A DNA stretch of 46,225 bases from JAUVXJ01 sp964577995 (GTDB lineage Bacteria > Chloroflexota > Anaerolineae > UBA7937 > B3-Chlor). How positions within the stretch are numbered: position 1 is the first letter of the stretch; every line of letters begins with the position of its first letter. This document shows, piece by piece, positions 13,948 to 22,190 of this stretch. Both the position numbers and the translations under genes were made by a program. The notes under the pieces are model-generated. The model was not told where the DNA came from. It did no database searches and saw only the letters and a list, made by a program, of their open reading frames with translations. The stretch is taken from NCBI GenBank assembly GCA_964577995.1, contig CAZOBP010000005.1, positions 1-46,225 on the forward strand, read 5' to 3'.

Positions 13948-14871
13948 ATGATCAAGCCTGAAGGTTCGTGGGTGGCCATTCCCACCCCCTTTACAGAAGA
14001 GGACGAGATCGATTTTGGTGGCTTTCAGAGACTGATTGACTTCCAGGCGCAGCACGGAACGAATGGGCTACTGCTGATGGGTTCGACCGGGGAATCCCCT
14101 TCCCTCACCATGGAGGAACGAAGAGAGATACTGGACAGGGTGCTGCCCTACGCCACGGACAAGATACCCCTCCTGGCGGGCACAACCTGCGGAAACACGA
14201 AGCAGACGATCGAGTTGAGCCGGCATGCTCAGCAAGCTGGCGCCGACGGGCTTCTTCTGGTGGTGCCACCCTATCTGAAGCCAACTCAGGATGGCCTCTA
14301 CGAGCACTTTAAGGCGGTAGCCCAAGCGGTAGACATTCCTGTGGCCATCTACAATAATCCAGGGCGTGTGGGCGTGAACATTGATCCGCCCACGGTCGTT
14401 GAGCTTTCCAAGATACCCAATATCGTCGCCGACAAGGAAGCCATGGGCAACATCGGCCAGTTGGTGCGCATCCGCAGAGAGATTGGCGAGCAGATCAATC
14501 TGCTGTGCTGTGACGCCCCAGCATTCAGCCTGATCATACCCACGCTCGCCTTGGGCGGACATGGTACGGCGAACATCTCGGGCAACGTCATCCCAGAGGA
14601 GATGGCCGAGCTCTCTCGGCCTTGGCGTTCGTGGGCTGACGTGCAACGCACCAGAGAGCTACTTTTCACGTACTTCCCGCTCATGTCTGCGCTGTACAGC
14701 TTCTCCAACCCCATCGTGGTCAAGGCCGCGTTGCGCCTTCTGGGTCTTCCCGCAGGCCACGTGCGGGCTCCCCTCCTGGATATGGGCGATGATGAGACAA
14801 TGGCCCTGAAGAACCTTTTGGACGGCCTGGGGGTCACACAGAAGTACCGCCATGGCGGGGGGACAGTCTAG
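13948..14871 (+). CDS. DapA/N-acetylneuraminate lyase family aldolase or deaminase
   Basis: 307 aa, a single TIM barrel of the class I Schiff-base aldolase family. Active-site residues are visible: STGES at 46-50 (oxoacid carboxylate binding), Tyr135 in IYNNPGR, Arg140 and Lys163 in ADKEAMGN, the Schiff-base lysine. Members include dihydrodipicolinate synthase, 2-keto-3-deoxy sugar acid aldolases, hydroxypyrroline-carboxylate deaminase and hydratase-aldolases of aromatic pathways. Its setting in a catabolic cluster rather than with lysine genes argues against DapA proper. It probably releases pyruvate or another 2-oxoacid that the downstream oxidoreductase consumes. The MFS gene starts four bases after its stop. 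Confidence 0.88.
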   Translation: MIKPEGSWVAIPTPFTEEDEIDFGGFQRLIDFQAQHGTNGLLLMGSTGESPSLTMEERREILDRVLPYATDKIPLLAGTTCGNTKQTIELSRHAQQAGADGLLLVVPPYLKPTQDGLYEHFKAVAQAVDIPVAIYNNPGRVGVNIDPPTVVELSKIPNIVADKEAMGNIGQLVRIRREIGEQINLLCCDAPAFSLIIPTLALGGHGTANISGNVIPEEMAELSRPWRSWADVQRTRELLFTYFPLMSALYSFSNPIVVKAALRLLGLPAGHVRAPLLDMGDDETMALKNLLDGLGVTQKYRHGGGTV

Positions 14872-14874
14872 CCT

Positions 14875-16281
14875 ATGCCTGGCGCCGACAACAGGGCCTT
14901 CCGCCTACGCTGGGTCATCCTCTCCACGCTGCTCATTGGCACGGTGACCGGCACCTTGGGCAACAGCCTCGTCAACGTAGCCCTGCCCAGCATCATGGAC
15001 CACTACTCCGTCGACGTGGGCACCGGTATCTGGGCGGTAACCGTCTACATTCTGCTCTTCGCGGTCACCATGCCGCTTTTCGGTCGCCTCGGAGACAAGT
15101 ATGGCTACAAACGCTTGTATCTAGCCGGCATGGGAGTCTTCGCCCTTAGTTCCTGCCTGGCCCCGCTCGCACCAAGCTTCCCCATCTTGATCCTATTCCG
15201 CGTGCTGCAAGGCATCTCTAATGGGCCCATCCTTCCCACCATCATGGCCGTGGTGGGAACGACGTTTCCCGCCGGAGAGCGAGGTCGGGCCATGGGCATC
15301 TGGGCGCTGGCGAACAGCGCTACCCACGCAGCGGGACCTCCCTTGAGTGGTATCCTGACCCAGTATTTTGGCTGGCAGTCGATATTCCTGTCCTATGTAC
15401 CGCTGTGCTTTGCCGGGCTGTTTCTGGTCTGGCGTCTCATGCCCGACGACACCAGGTCGGAGCGACAATCCTTCGACGTCATCGGTGCCACGGCGCTCAC
15501 CGCGGCCACCTTGGTTCTGATGTTCAATCTGCGACAAGGCGCAACCCTGGGCTGGACTTCTCTGTACAGTGTGACCCTCTGGGTTCTCTGCGGAGTCCTG
15601 GTCATCGCCTTCTTGGTCACGGAAAGCAGAGTGCAGGAACCGTTCGTCGATCTCAACCTCTTCCTCAACAAGCCCTTCGCGTCCGCTTCGATGATCGCCT
15701 TCATACAAGCTTTCTGCCAATTCGGGCTGTTGTTTCTCATCCCCCTGTTCCTCCTGGAGGTACAGGGCCAGACATCCGCAAGGACCGGCCTGATAGTCGC
15801 CAGTCTGCCGGTGTCGATGGCTGTCTCGGCCCCTGTGGCCGGCAGGCTCGCAGACCGGTACGGATGTAGGCTGCTGTGTCTGTCAGGTATGGTAGCCGTT
15901 GCCGTAGCGGGGCTTGGTCTCAGCCGGGTGGGGCCAGCAACGCCTGTCTGGAGCCTGATCTCGCCTCTGGTGCTGGCGGGAGTTGGCATGGGCATGGTCC
16001 AGTCCCCAGCGCCCGCCGCCATAAGTCTCGTGGTGTCACCCGACAGGCTCGGCATAGCCACCGGTCTCTTCAACCTATTGCGCTTCCTGGGCGGAACCCT
16101 GGGCCCCACAGTGTTCGCCATCGTGCTGCAAGCGGGCGCTGTAGGACTGATCTTCCGGTCCTACCGGCTGGACTTCTATCTGGTCACCGCCACGGCGATT
16201 TTGGCCACCCTGATCGGTGTCTTCGTGCCAGGAAAGGACGTGCCGCATACCAACCATGGCATGCAACGTCCGGGCACATAG
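14875..16281 (+). CDS. MFS transporter, DHA2-like (14-helix) drug:H+ antiporter family
   Basis: 468 aa, strongly hydrophobic, with about 14 membrane helices. The loop 2-3 motif A is GRLGDKYGYKRLYLAG, and FRVLQGISNGPILPTIMAVV with the following PAGERGRAMGI matches the DHA2 (EmrB/QacA) family. A second motif-A-like GRLADRYG lies in the C-terminal half. Family members export drugs or organic anions; some import or exchange catabolic substrates. It begins directly after the lyase stop, so it is in the same transcript. It may export a by-product or take up the substrate. Confidence 0.88.
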   Translation: MPGADNRAFRLRWVILSTLLIGTVTGTLGNSLVNVALPSIMDHYSVDVGTGIWAVTVYILLFAVTMPLFGRLGDKYGYKRLYLAGMGVFALSSCLAPLAPSFPILILFRVLQGISNGPILPTIMAVVGTTFPAGERGRAMGIWALANSATHAAGPPLSGILTQYFGWQSIFLSYVPLCFAGLFLVWRLMPDDTRSERQSFDVIGATALTAATLVLMFNLRQGATLGWTSLYSVTLWVLCGVLVIAFLVTESRVQEPFVDLNLFLNKPFASASMIAFIQAFCQFGLLFLIPLFLLEVQGQTSARTGLIVASLPVSMAVSAPVAGRLADRYGCRLLCLSGMVAVAVAGLGLSRVGPATPVWSLISPLVLAGVGMGMVQSPAPAAISLVVSPDRLGIATGLFNLLRFLGGTLGPTVFAIVLQAGAVGLIFRSYRLDFYLVTATAILATLIGVFVPGKDVPHTNHGMQRPGT

Positions 16282-16333
16282 CCGCTACGCACGTCATCCC
16301 CTCGTACGCCACACTCAGTCTGGAGGTCAGCGT

Positions 16334-16771
16334 ATGTCAAAAGAGCCGCACGGGACTGGAATCCTGGACAAGTATCCGTATGCAGCCAAGAGCGATGTGA
16401 CTGGCAGGGTGGTGTGTTTGCTGGACGCTCGCTCCGAGGAGAGAGGTATGGAACTGATCATCCATCCCTCACGAGCTCTATGCACGAACGAGATCCATGA
16501 GCTCGCGGTCACCGACGATCCAGGAGCAGCCCCCAACCGTGTGGTAGACAGAGTAGCCTATCTGGCCTTCTTCTCCGTCGAAGAGGGTGGCATCGCATTG
16601 GTGGGAGACAAGGTCGAAGTGGCTGGGAAGGAGATTGGAGAAGTAGCAGGCTTCGACCTCACGCACGCCCCGAACCACATCAACGTCCTGCTCAGAGCCA
16701 AAGACCGCAAGACTGGTGCCGAACTGCGCCTTTCCCTGGGAGACCCCATCGTCTTCCGTTCGAGTCTTTGA
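16334..16771 (+). CDS. Unrecognised small soluble protein in catabolic operon
   Basis: 145 aa from ATG 16334, with GGAGG seven bases upstream; the frame is open further upstream but that part overlaps the MFS gene. The protein has no signal peptide or membrane segment and only one or two cysteines. It looks like a mixed alpha/beta or beta-barrel domain: TGRVVCLLDARSEERGMELI near the start, then VAYLAFFSVEEGGIALVGDKVEV and HINVLLRAKDRKTGAELRL. I do not recognise the family. Its place between transporter and 2-oxoacid oxidoreductase genes suggests an accessory or small-molecule-binding role. It is followed by a 90-nt gap with a possible TACAAT box at 16821-16826. Confidence 0.75.
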   Translation: MSKEPHGTGILDKYPYAAKSDVTGRVVCLLDARSEERGMELIIHPSRALCTNEIHELAVTDDPGAAPNRVVDRVAYLAFFSVEEGGIALVGDKVEVAGKEIGEVAGFDLTHAPNHINVLLRAKDRKTGAELRLSLGDPIVFRSSL

Positions 16772-16861
16772 TCGCCGCAGGACACCGCGCGGTGGGTGGA
16801 AAGAGGCCGGCTCTTTGGGGTACAATAGTGTTGCTGAGAAAACGCCGCAGAAGGTAGCGTT

Positions 16862-18292
16862 ATGTCCAAGAACAAGAGATTCCACATCGAACTGGATCAA
16901 GACATTTGTAAGGGGAGCGACTGCCTGATATGCGTGAACGCGTGCCCCAAGGAGGTATTCTCGGAGGGTGACCGCATAAACTCCAAGGGACTCCGCCCCT
17001 CTCAGGTCACGAACCCTGACGAATGTATCGGTTGCAGGCTATGTGAGGACCTGTGCCCGGATCTCGCTATCACGGTCACCGAGGAATCGGACCGCCCAGC
17101 TCCCGTGCCCGCGGAGCCGGCAAAGCGACTCGACGGACGCGCCAGCGGAGGCTGGACCACCCTGCCCGGCACCCTCAAGCCGGGCGCCTACTACATGATG
17201 GGTGACGAAGCCTGTGCCGAGGGAGCCATCGCGTCCAGGTGTAGCTTCTATGCCGGCTATCCCATAACACCCGCCTCGGAGATCATGACACACATGGCCA
17301 CGCTCCTCCCCGAGACCGATGGTGTCTTCGTGCAGATGGAGGATGAGATTGGCAGCATGGCTGCTGTGATCGGTGCCTCCTGGGGCGGCTCCAAGAGTAT
17401 GACGGCCACCGCTGGCCCCGGATTCAGCCTGATGATGGAGAACATCGGCTACGCCTGCATGACGGAGACGCCCTGCGTTGTGGTGGACATCCAGCGAGCG
17501 GGTCCAAGTACAGGGCAGGCTAGCCGCCCGGGGAGCGGCGATGTAATGCAGGCCAAGTGGGGACCACATGGTGGAGTAGAGATCATTGCCCTGACCCCAT
17601 GGTCGGTCCAGGAGATGTATGATCTAACGATCAGGGCCTTCAATCTCTCGGAACGTTTTCGCGTGCCCGTCATCCTCCTGGGAGACGCCATCGTAGGACA
17701 CCTACGCGAGAGCCTCCGCGTGCCCGAAAGCGTCGATCTCTTCAGCAGGATCAAGGTGCCCGGGGCGCCCCCCTTCGGCACCGACGAGGAGGATGGCGTG
17801 CCACCAATGCCCTCCTTCGGGGAGGGCGAACAACTCCTCATCACAGGGTCAACACACGATCAGTATGGTGTGCGCAAGACCGCGGATCCTGAAGCGCAGC
17901 GGCGGCTCGTGAGCCGGCTAGCCACGAAAATCACGGCCCATGTAGATGAGATCACGGACTACGAGCTCTACGAGACAGAGAACGCACAGCGGCTCGTAAT
18001 GGCATACGGTTCGACAGCCCGCAGCGCCCTATGGGCAGTCAGCGAAGCCCGCAGTCGTGGGGAGAAGGTGGGCATGTTGCGCTTCAAGAGCATCTGGCCC
18101 TTCCCGGCAGGGTTGGTTCAGGAGTGGGGCAATCGATGTGAGGAGATCATCGTGCCGGAGACCAACACGGGACAGGTGTCGGGAGTAATCCAACAACACA
18201 CACCCACGCCGGTGAGGCTCGTTTCGCAGACCGACGGAGAGATCATGGATCCTCGTCGAGTGCTCGATGTGCTACTCCAACGCGAGAGCTGA
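16862..18292 (+). CDS. korA: 2-oxoacid:ferredoxin oxidoreductase, fused ferredoxin-delta and alpha subunits
   Basis: 476 aa. The first ~75 residues are an 8-Fe ferredoxin domain: Cys16, 21, 24, 28 then Cys55, 58, 61, 65 (CIGCRLCEDLCP). The rest is the alpha subunit: YYMMGDEACAEGAIASRCSF, GYPITPASEI, QMEDEIGSMAAVIGASWGGSKSMTAT and DIQRAGPSTGQASRPGSGD, as in 2-oxoglutarate- and 2-oxoisovalerate-type enzymes (KorA/VorB). The delta and alpha subunits are commonly separate genes, so this is a domain fusion. The complex oxidatively decarboxylates a 2-oxoacid with CoA, reducing ferredoxin. Beta and gamma genes follow. Whether the substrate is 2-oxoglutarate or a branched or aryl 2-oxoacid cannot be read from sequence. 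Confidence 0.92.
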   Translation: MSKNKRFHIELDQDICKGSDCLICVNACPKEVFSEGDRINSKGLRPSQVTNPDECIGCRLCEDLCPDLAITVTEESDRPAPVPAEPAKRLDGRASGGWTTLPGTLKPGAYYMMGDEACAEGAIASRCSFYAGYPITPASEIMTHMATLLPETDGVFVQMEDEIGSMAAVIGASWGGSKSMTATAGPGFSLMMENIGYACMTETPCVVVDIQRAGPSTGQASRPGSGDVMQAKWGPHGGVEIIALTPWSVQEMYDLTIRAFNLSERFRVPVILLGDAIVGHLRESLRVPESVDLFSRIKVPGAPPFGTDEEDGVPPMPSFGEGEQLLITGSTHDQYGVRKTADPEAQRRLVSRLATKITAHVDEITDYELYETENAQRLVMAYGSTARSALWAVSEARSRGEKVGMLRFKSIWPFPAGLVQEWGNRCEEIIVPETNTGQVSGVIQQHTPTPVRLVSQTDGEIMDPRRVLDVLLQRES

Positions 18293-18373
18293 CCCGACTC
18301 CTGCGGACCAGGACTCTCGTACAGCAGGATAGTCACATTGACATCTGCTGGTGTCAGGAAAGGGATTTCACGT

Positions 18374-19144
18374 ATGGTCCAACCGCTTAGAGAGAAGTAC
18401 TTGCGACAGTCCACTCCGTTCTGCCCCGGCTGTGGCCATGGCATTTTCATGAATGCCTTTCTTCAGGCCGTAGACGAGGTAGGTCTGGATTTCAAGAGCA
18501 CCGTCTTCGTCTCGGGAATCGGGTGCGCGGCCTGGGTGCCCAGCCCCCACTTCCGGGCGGACACCCTGCACGTGACGCACGGTCGCGCCGTGGCCTTTGC
18601 CACCGGAGTGAAGATGGCCAGACCCGAACTCAACGTCATCGCCATCGGTGGCGATGGCGACATCGCCACCATTGGAGGCAATCACCTCATCCATGCCGCA
18701 AGGCGCAACGTGCCCATCAAGGTCTTCTGCCTCAACAACCTGCTCTACGGCATGACAGGTGGACAGGTTTCGGCGACCACTCCCCAGGGAGACATCACGT
18801 CCACCACCCGGCAAGGCAATCCCGAGCGGGCCTTCGATCTCGCAGCGCTTGCTCGAGGGGCAGGAGCGCCCTACGTGGCGCGCTTCCCGGTTGCCCAGCC
18901 TCGCAAGCTCAAGAAGGGTATCATCAACGTCTTGAGGTTCGACCAGTTCGCGTTCATGGATGTCTTGTCACTCTGTCCGACTCAGTATGGAAGAGCCAAC
19001 AGGGCCAGGAGAGGATACGAAGGGCCGAGCCTCATCTGGAGCATGATTGAGTGGCAGAAGCGGATCGCTGTGGATCACGAGAAAGCAGATCCGAACGACG
19101 TGGAGGGCAAGATGCTGATCGGAGAGTGGTATGCGGAAAGCTGA
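18374..19144 (+). CDS. korB: 2-oxoacid:ferredoxin oxidoreductase beta subunit (ThDP-binding)
   Basis: 256 aa from ATG 18374 with AGGAAAGGGA upstream. It contains CPGCGHG at 17-23, GIGCAAW and HGRAVAFATGVKMARPEL, and the ThDP/Mg motif GGDGDIATIGGNH with the later LNNLLYGMTGGQVSATTP. Cys residues of CPGC and the later Cys bind the internal [4Fe-4S] cluster in this family. It pairs with the fused alpha subunit upstream. Its last 14 nt overlap the gamma subunit gene, indicating translational coupling. Confidence 0.93.
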   Translation: MVQPLREKYLRQSTPFCPGCGHGIFMNAFLQAVDEVGLDFKSTVFVSGIGCAAWVPSPHFRADTLHVTHGRAVAFATGVKMARPELNVIAIGGDGDIATIGGNHLIHAARRNVPIKVFCLNNLLYGMTGGQVSATTPQGDITSTTRQGNPERAFDLAALARGAGAPYVARFPVAQPRKLKKGIINVLRFDQFAFMDVLSLCPTQYGRANRARRGYEGPSLIWSMIEWQKRIAVDHEKADPNDVEGKMLIGEWYAES

Positions 19145-19679
19145 AGTGCTCCTGGCAGGATTGGGAGGACAAGGGGTACAGTTGGCAGGAGACATCCTGG
19201 CCCGGGCCTGCACGCAGGCTGGCAAACAGGTCTCGGTACTACCTTCCTACGGGGCCGAGGCGAGAGGTACCCTCATCCGTGCCGAGGTAGTCATCTCGGA
19301 GCAAGAGATCGTCTATCCCGGAGTCCTCGAACCCGACATCTTCGTCGCCTTCTCCCAAGCGGCATACGACTACTTCAGCCCCATCTTGACGAACAAGACG
19401 TCCGTCTTCTACGACTCTGCTTCTGTAAGCCCTCCCTCCGATAGCCAGTCACCGGCCAAGCACTATCCAGTAGCCGCAATAGAAGCTGCCTCCGAAGCAG
19501 GAAACGCGAAGGCGGCCAACATGGTCATGCTTGGCGCGCTGGCCGCTGCCTCCGACCTGATACCCAAGGACGCACTCGAGCAGCTTCTCTCTGAAGGGAG
19601 CTCAAAACGCGCCGAGACCAGCATTAGGGCACTGGAGAAGGGGTTCAGGCTGGCCAGAGAGCAGATGTCAGACACCTAG
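19131..19679 (+). CDS. korC: 2-oxoacid:ferredoxin oxidoreductase gamma subunit
   Basis: 182 aa beginning MRKAEVLLAGLGGQGVQLAGDILARA, the conserved gamma-subunit GxGGQG motif, followed by SVLPSYGAEARGTLIRAEVVIS and ILEP-like GVLEPDIFVAFSQAAYDYF. The gamma subunit binds CoA and completes the complex. ATG 19131 lies within the end of the beta gene, with GGAG six bases upstream. It is the last gene of the plus-strand cluster; the next gene is convergent. Confidence 0.93.
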   Translation: MRKAEVLLAGLGGQGVQLAGDILARACTQAGKQVSVLPSYGAEARGTLIRAEVVISEQEIVYPGVLEPDIFVAFSQAAYDYFSPILTNKTSVFYDSASVSPPSDSQSPAKHYPVAAIEAASEAGNAKAANMVMLGALAAASDLIPKDALEQLLSEGSSKRAETSIRALEKGFRLAREQMSDT

Positions 19680-19691
19680 AGCGGTGTCCAT

Positions 19692-19721
19692 CTGAGCGGC
19701 CCGCAACTCCGCCGCGCTCAG
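19692..19721 (+). terminator. Weak hairpin at the end of the catabolic operon
   Basis: CTGAGCG at 19692-19698 pairs with CGCTCAG at 19715-19721, 12 nt after the last stop and between convergent genes. There is no T run, so termination strength is doubtful. Confidence 0.3.
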
Positions 19722-19789
19722 TCTGAGGCGCGCGGTCCGTGGATCTCGGAAACGGATCAAGACCTCGGGGCGAGAGGAGAAGTCCGCAT

Positions 19790-20260
19790 CTAACCACCTG
19801 CGGCAAGCATCGCCGCACTCTGCTGCCGAGGGACCAAGCTGGCCATCCCGCCTGTATGACCAGGCACGCGACCGTCCACAGCCCTCCGCACTACCTTCAG
19901 CAGGTCACCAATGCTGAACGGTTTGACAAGGAAAGCCTCCATGTGCTCTTCGGCGAACATCACAGTTTCCTTGGCAGGGTAGGCAGTCATGCCCACGATA
20001 GGGGTCTCAGGGCTAGCGTGTCTGAGAGTCGTCACCAGGCGACAGCCATCTCTTGTACGGAGCGCCAGATCGGCGATCGCCAGGTCATAGCTCCGGGTGG
20101 TCACCAGGTGCAGAGCCTCCTCCCAAGAGCGAGTGGACGTCACCCGGTATCCCTCCCTCTGCAGGACCACTGTCAACAGATCCAGGATCATTGGCTCTTC
20201 GTCGAACAGCAGTATGTCGCTGTTTTCCCCGGCCTCTTTCGTGTGTGCACCGCTCAGCAT
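19790..20260 (-). CDS. Stand-alone response regulator receiver protein
   Basis: About 156 aa from ATG 20260 (GTG 20266 is an alternative). It is a receiver domain with acidic pair Asp20-Glu21 (FDEEP), phospho-acceptor Asp64 in AIADLAL, Thr92 in MTAY and Lys113 in VKPF. No output domain is present, only a ~30-residue Gly/Ala-rich tail. Receiver-only proteins act by protein contacts or phosphorelay. It is the last gene of the sigma factor/FecR cluster, 63 nt after the zinc-ribbon gene. No kinase is adjacent. Confidence 0.88.
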   Translation of the reverse strand: MLSGAHTKEAGENSDILLFDEEPMILDLLTVVLQREGYRVTSTRSWEEALHLVTTRSYDLAIADLALRTRDGCRLVTTLRHASPETPIVGMTAYPAKETVMFAEEHMEAFLVKPFSIGDLLKVVRRAVDGRVPGHTGGMASLVPRQQSAAMLAAGG

Positions 20261-20323
20261 AGCCACCCCCTGTCACGACCATCCTTGACGACTACGCACC
20301 CACAGCCGATATACCCTCTCCGA

Positions 20324-20526
20324 TCAAGCCTGCCGCCTCTCAAGCGCCTTGGCCCGCTGCGGGATAGGTGAGAGCGCGAAGCCGGCTCTGACCGCAAGAG
20401 TCCTTTCTTGATTGGTCAGCTCGACTCTGCCCCAGCCACAGCGCCCACAGATGCTCACACGACCGGTGGCGCCTTGCAGGTGAGTGAGGTGAGAGCCACA
20501 AGATTGGCAAGTGCTGTAGCCAGCCA
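20324..20526 (-). CDS. Small zinc-ribbon protein
   Basis: 67 aa starting at the ATG at 20526 with GTGGAGGG just upstream. Two CxxC pairs, CQSCGSHL and ICGRCGWG, form a zinc ribbon in the first half. The basic C-terminal half (TLAVRAGFALSPIPQRAKALERRQ) looks unstructured or helical. It lies 46 nt after the FecR-like gene and 63 nt before the response regulator on the same strand. It may be an adaptor or nucleic-acid-binding protein; function is unknown. Confidence 0.7.
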
Positions 20527-20572
20527 TATACCCTCCACAAACATGTCCACCATCAAGCCCCTCGGCTCGTTG

Positions 20573-22090
20573 TCACTCCCACTCCACCGGACTTGTGCCC
20601 GATCCACCACAGCTAGACTGCACAGTGACCGCTGATGGCACATCGTCTTGGTGCAGCGCCTCCTTCACGTACAGCCAGTGGCCACCCTCAGGCACCATCG
20701 GGCCAAAGCCCACCAAGGTCAACGTGCACCCCGGAACACTAGTCCTGGCCTTGACGCTGAGTTCTCCCTTGCTCACCTTGTAGCTCGCCTGGAAGACCTC
20801 TACCACCTCCGTGGGCCTCGGGCTGGGGCTAGGGGCAACCGTTGCTGTGGGAGGAGCCGGCTTTGGTGTCGCCGTCAGGGTGGGTGGCTTTGGTGTCGCT
20901 GTCCGTGCGGGCGGCTTTGGTGTCGCCGTCGGTGTGCCGGCCCGGATCGCTTCCGAGGTGCTGGTAGGAGTCTGTATGACAAGTGGTGCTTCCGGGCTTT
21001 CTGTCACCGGAGTCCTGGAACCGGTAGTCCCTGTCGCCGCCGGCTCACTCGGGCTCGCATCCAGCTCAGGCGTCTCGTCCTGTGTACTCGGCTCCACAGA
21101 TGCTTGGGGCTCCGGGACCTGCGGCGATGGTTCTCCCCCAGACGGTCTCTCGACGAACTCCTCCGACGGGGCCAGAACCACTGCGCCAGGTGCCTGGTCG
21201 GCCTCCACCCTCGTCGCCTGACCGTCGGTGAGCATGACCGTGACCTGTTGACCGGTCACCGCTACCTCACCTTCGATCACCACAACCGAGGTCGAGTTGT
21301 CAGGATTCACACCCACCTTGAACTCGGTCCCATGCACGATCACCGAGGCACTGGGCGTTTCAATCTGGAAGAGCGATAGCGATTCTGGCTGGCTCTGCAC
21401 TCGATTGTGTGTCGTGCCCGCCACCTGCTCGACCACGACCAACTTGCCTCTGCTATCGCGCCGCGCCCCCACCTGAGCGATCAGAAGCTCGCTGTTTGGC
21501 CCCATCAAGGTTGTACTACCATCGAAGAACCCTACTGTGACGCTGGCCGGGTCACCGGTGCGTATGCGGTGCCCTGAGTCTAGCACCCAGCCCGTGTCCA
21601 AAGGTTGCCACGCGCCACCGGGATTGGTCTGAACTTGGACGATGCCGCTTGCATCCGCCACCACGCAGGTCTCCGGCATCAGAGCACTGTTCCACGCCCG
21701 CAGAAGCAATCCCGCCGCCCCCAGCCACACCAGCACTGTGGCCGCCCCCAGTCCGCCTACCAGGGCCAGCCTGCCCCATGCCACGCCAGGGCCGCCCATT
21801 GGCTTCAGGGAAGCAACGAATCGTCTGATGGACTTGGGCAGAGCCACGCGCGATGTAGCACGGTCACGCTCTCTTCGAGCAACGGCCTCCATCATGAGGC
21901 GCTTACCGGCCTGGAACGCGGCGCGCGAGGCTTTCGGTCGCTCCAATCCATGGATCTGCAGTGCGGTCTGCACAAGAGGCCGGAGGACATCCGCGTACTG
22001 CGCGTAGTCCGCGAGACAATCATCCACTGTTGACCGTCCGCTTGCGACCTGTTCGACACACCGTTCTATAATGTCATCCACGTTCGCCAT
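20573..22090 (-). CDS. FecR-domain membrane protein with Pro/Thr repeat linker, probable regulator of the adjacent ECF sigma factor
   Basis: 505 aa. The N-terminal cytoplasmic region (1-100) resembles the zinc-free anti-sigma-type helices seen in Chloroflexota (TVDDCLADYAQYADVLRPLV). One membrane helix spans about 107-131, then a periplasmic FecR domain (about 145-285: IRTGDPASVTVGFFDGSTTL, VHGTEFKV, VVVIEGEVAV). A low-complexity linker (about 300-435) has three TATPKPP-like tandem units encoded by a ~57-bp imperfect DNA repeat near 20860-20935. A small C-terminal beta domain with two Cys follows. The gene starts 100 nt after the ECF sigma gene. By analogy with FecR it relays an outside signal to the sigma factor. 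Confidence 0.85.
   Translation of the reverse strand: MANVDDIIERCVEQVASGRSTVDDCLADYAQYADVLRPLVQTALQIHGLERPKASRAAFQAGKRLMMEAVARRERDRATSRVALPKSIRRFVASLKPMGGPGVAWGRLALVGGLGAATVLVWLGAAGLLLRAWNSALMPETCVVADASGIVQVQTNPGGAWQPLDTGWVLDSGHRIRTGDPASVTVGFFDGSTTLMGPNSELLIAQVGARRDSRGKLVVVEQVAGTTHNRVQSQPESLSLFQIETPSASVIVHGTEFKVGVNPDNSTSVVVIEGEVAVTGQQVTVMLTDGQATRVEADQAPGAVVLAPSEEFVERPSGGEPSPQVPEPQASVEPSTQDETPELDASPSEPAATGTTGSRTPVTESPEAPLVIQTPTSTSEAIRAGTPTATPKPPARTATPKPPTLTATPKPAPPTATVAPSPSPRPTEVVEVFQASYKVSKGELSVKARTSVPGCTLTLVGFGPMVPEGGHWLYVKEALHQDDVPSAVTVQSSCGGSGTSPVEWE
20855..20940 (-). repeat. Short imperfect tandem repeat encoding TATPKPP units
   Basis: GGCTTTGGTGTCGC recurs three times on the plus strand between about 20858 and 20935, spaced near 30 bp. 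It encodes the repeated Thr-Ala-Thr-Pro-Lys-Pro linker in the FecR-like protein. Such repeats can vary in copy number. Confidence 0.7.
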
Positions 22091-22190
22091 GACACATCGG
22101 CCTTTGAACGCTCTCTGTAGTGACTAACGAGGAAGAGGCACAGAAGGATACGGGTAGAGGAAAGTGCCTGGGACCGGTGAGAACGCAAGG

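Noticed and set aside
12655..14055. 466-codon minus-strand open frame spanning three plus-strand genes
   Set aside because: It crosses dppC, usp and the DapA-like gene and has low-complexity His/Asp/Gly composition typical of antisense translation.
16821..16826. TACAAT box before the fused korA gene as a promoter
   Set aside because: The -10 is fair but no -35 or extended -10 is present at the right distance, so it is mentioned only as possible.
20855..20940. Possible CRISPR-like array
   Set aside because: The three repeats are short, imperfect and in frame with a coding Pro/Thr linker; no spacer structure and no cas genes.
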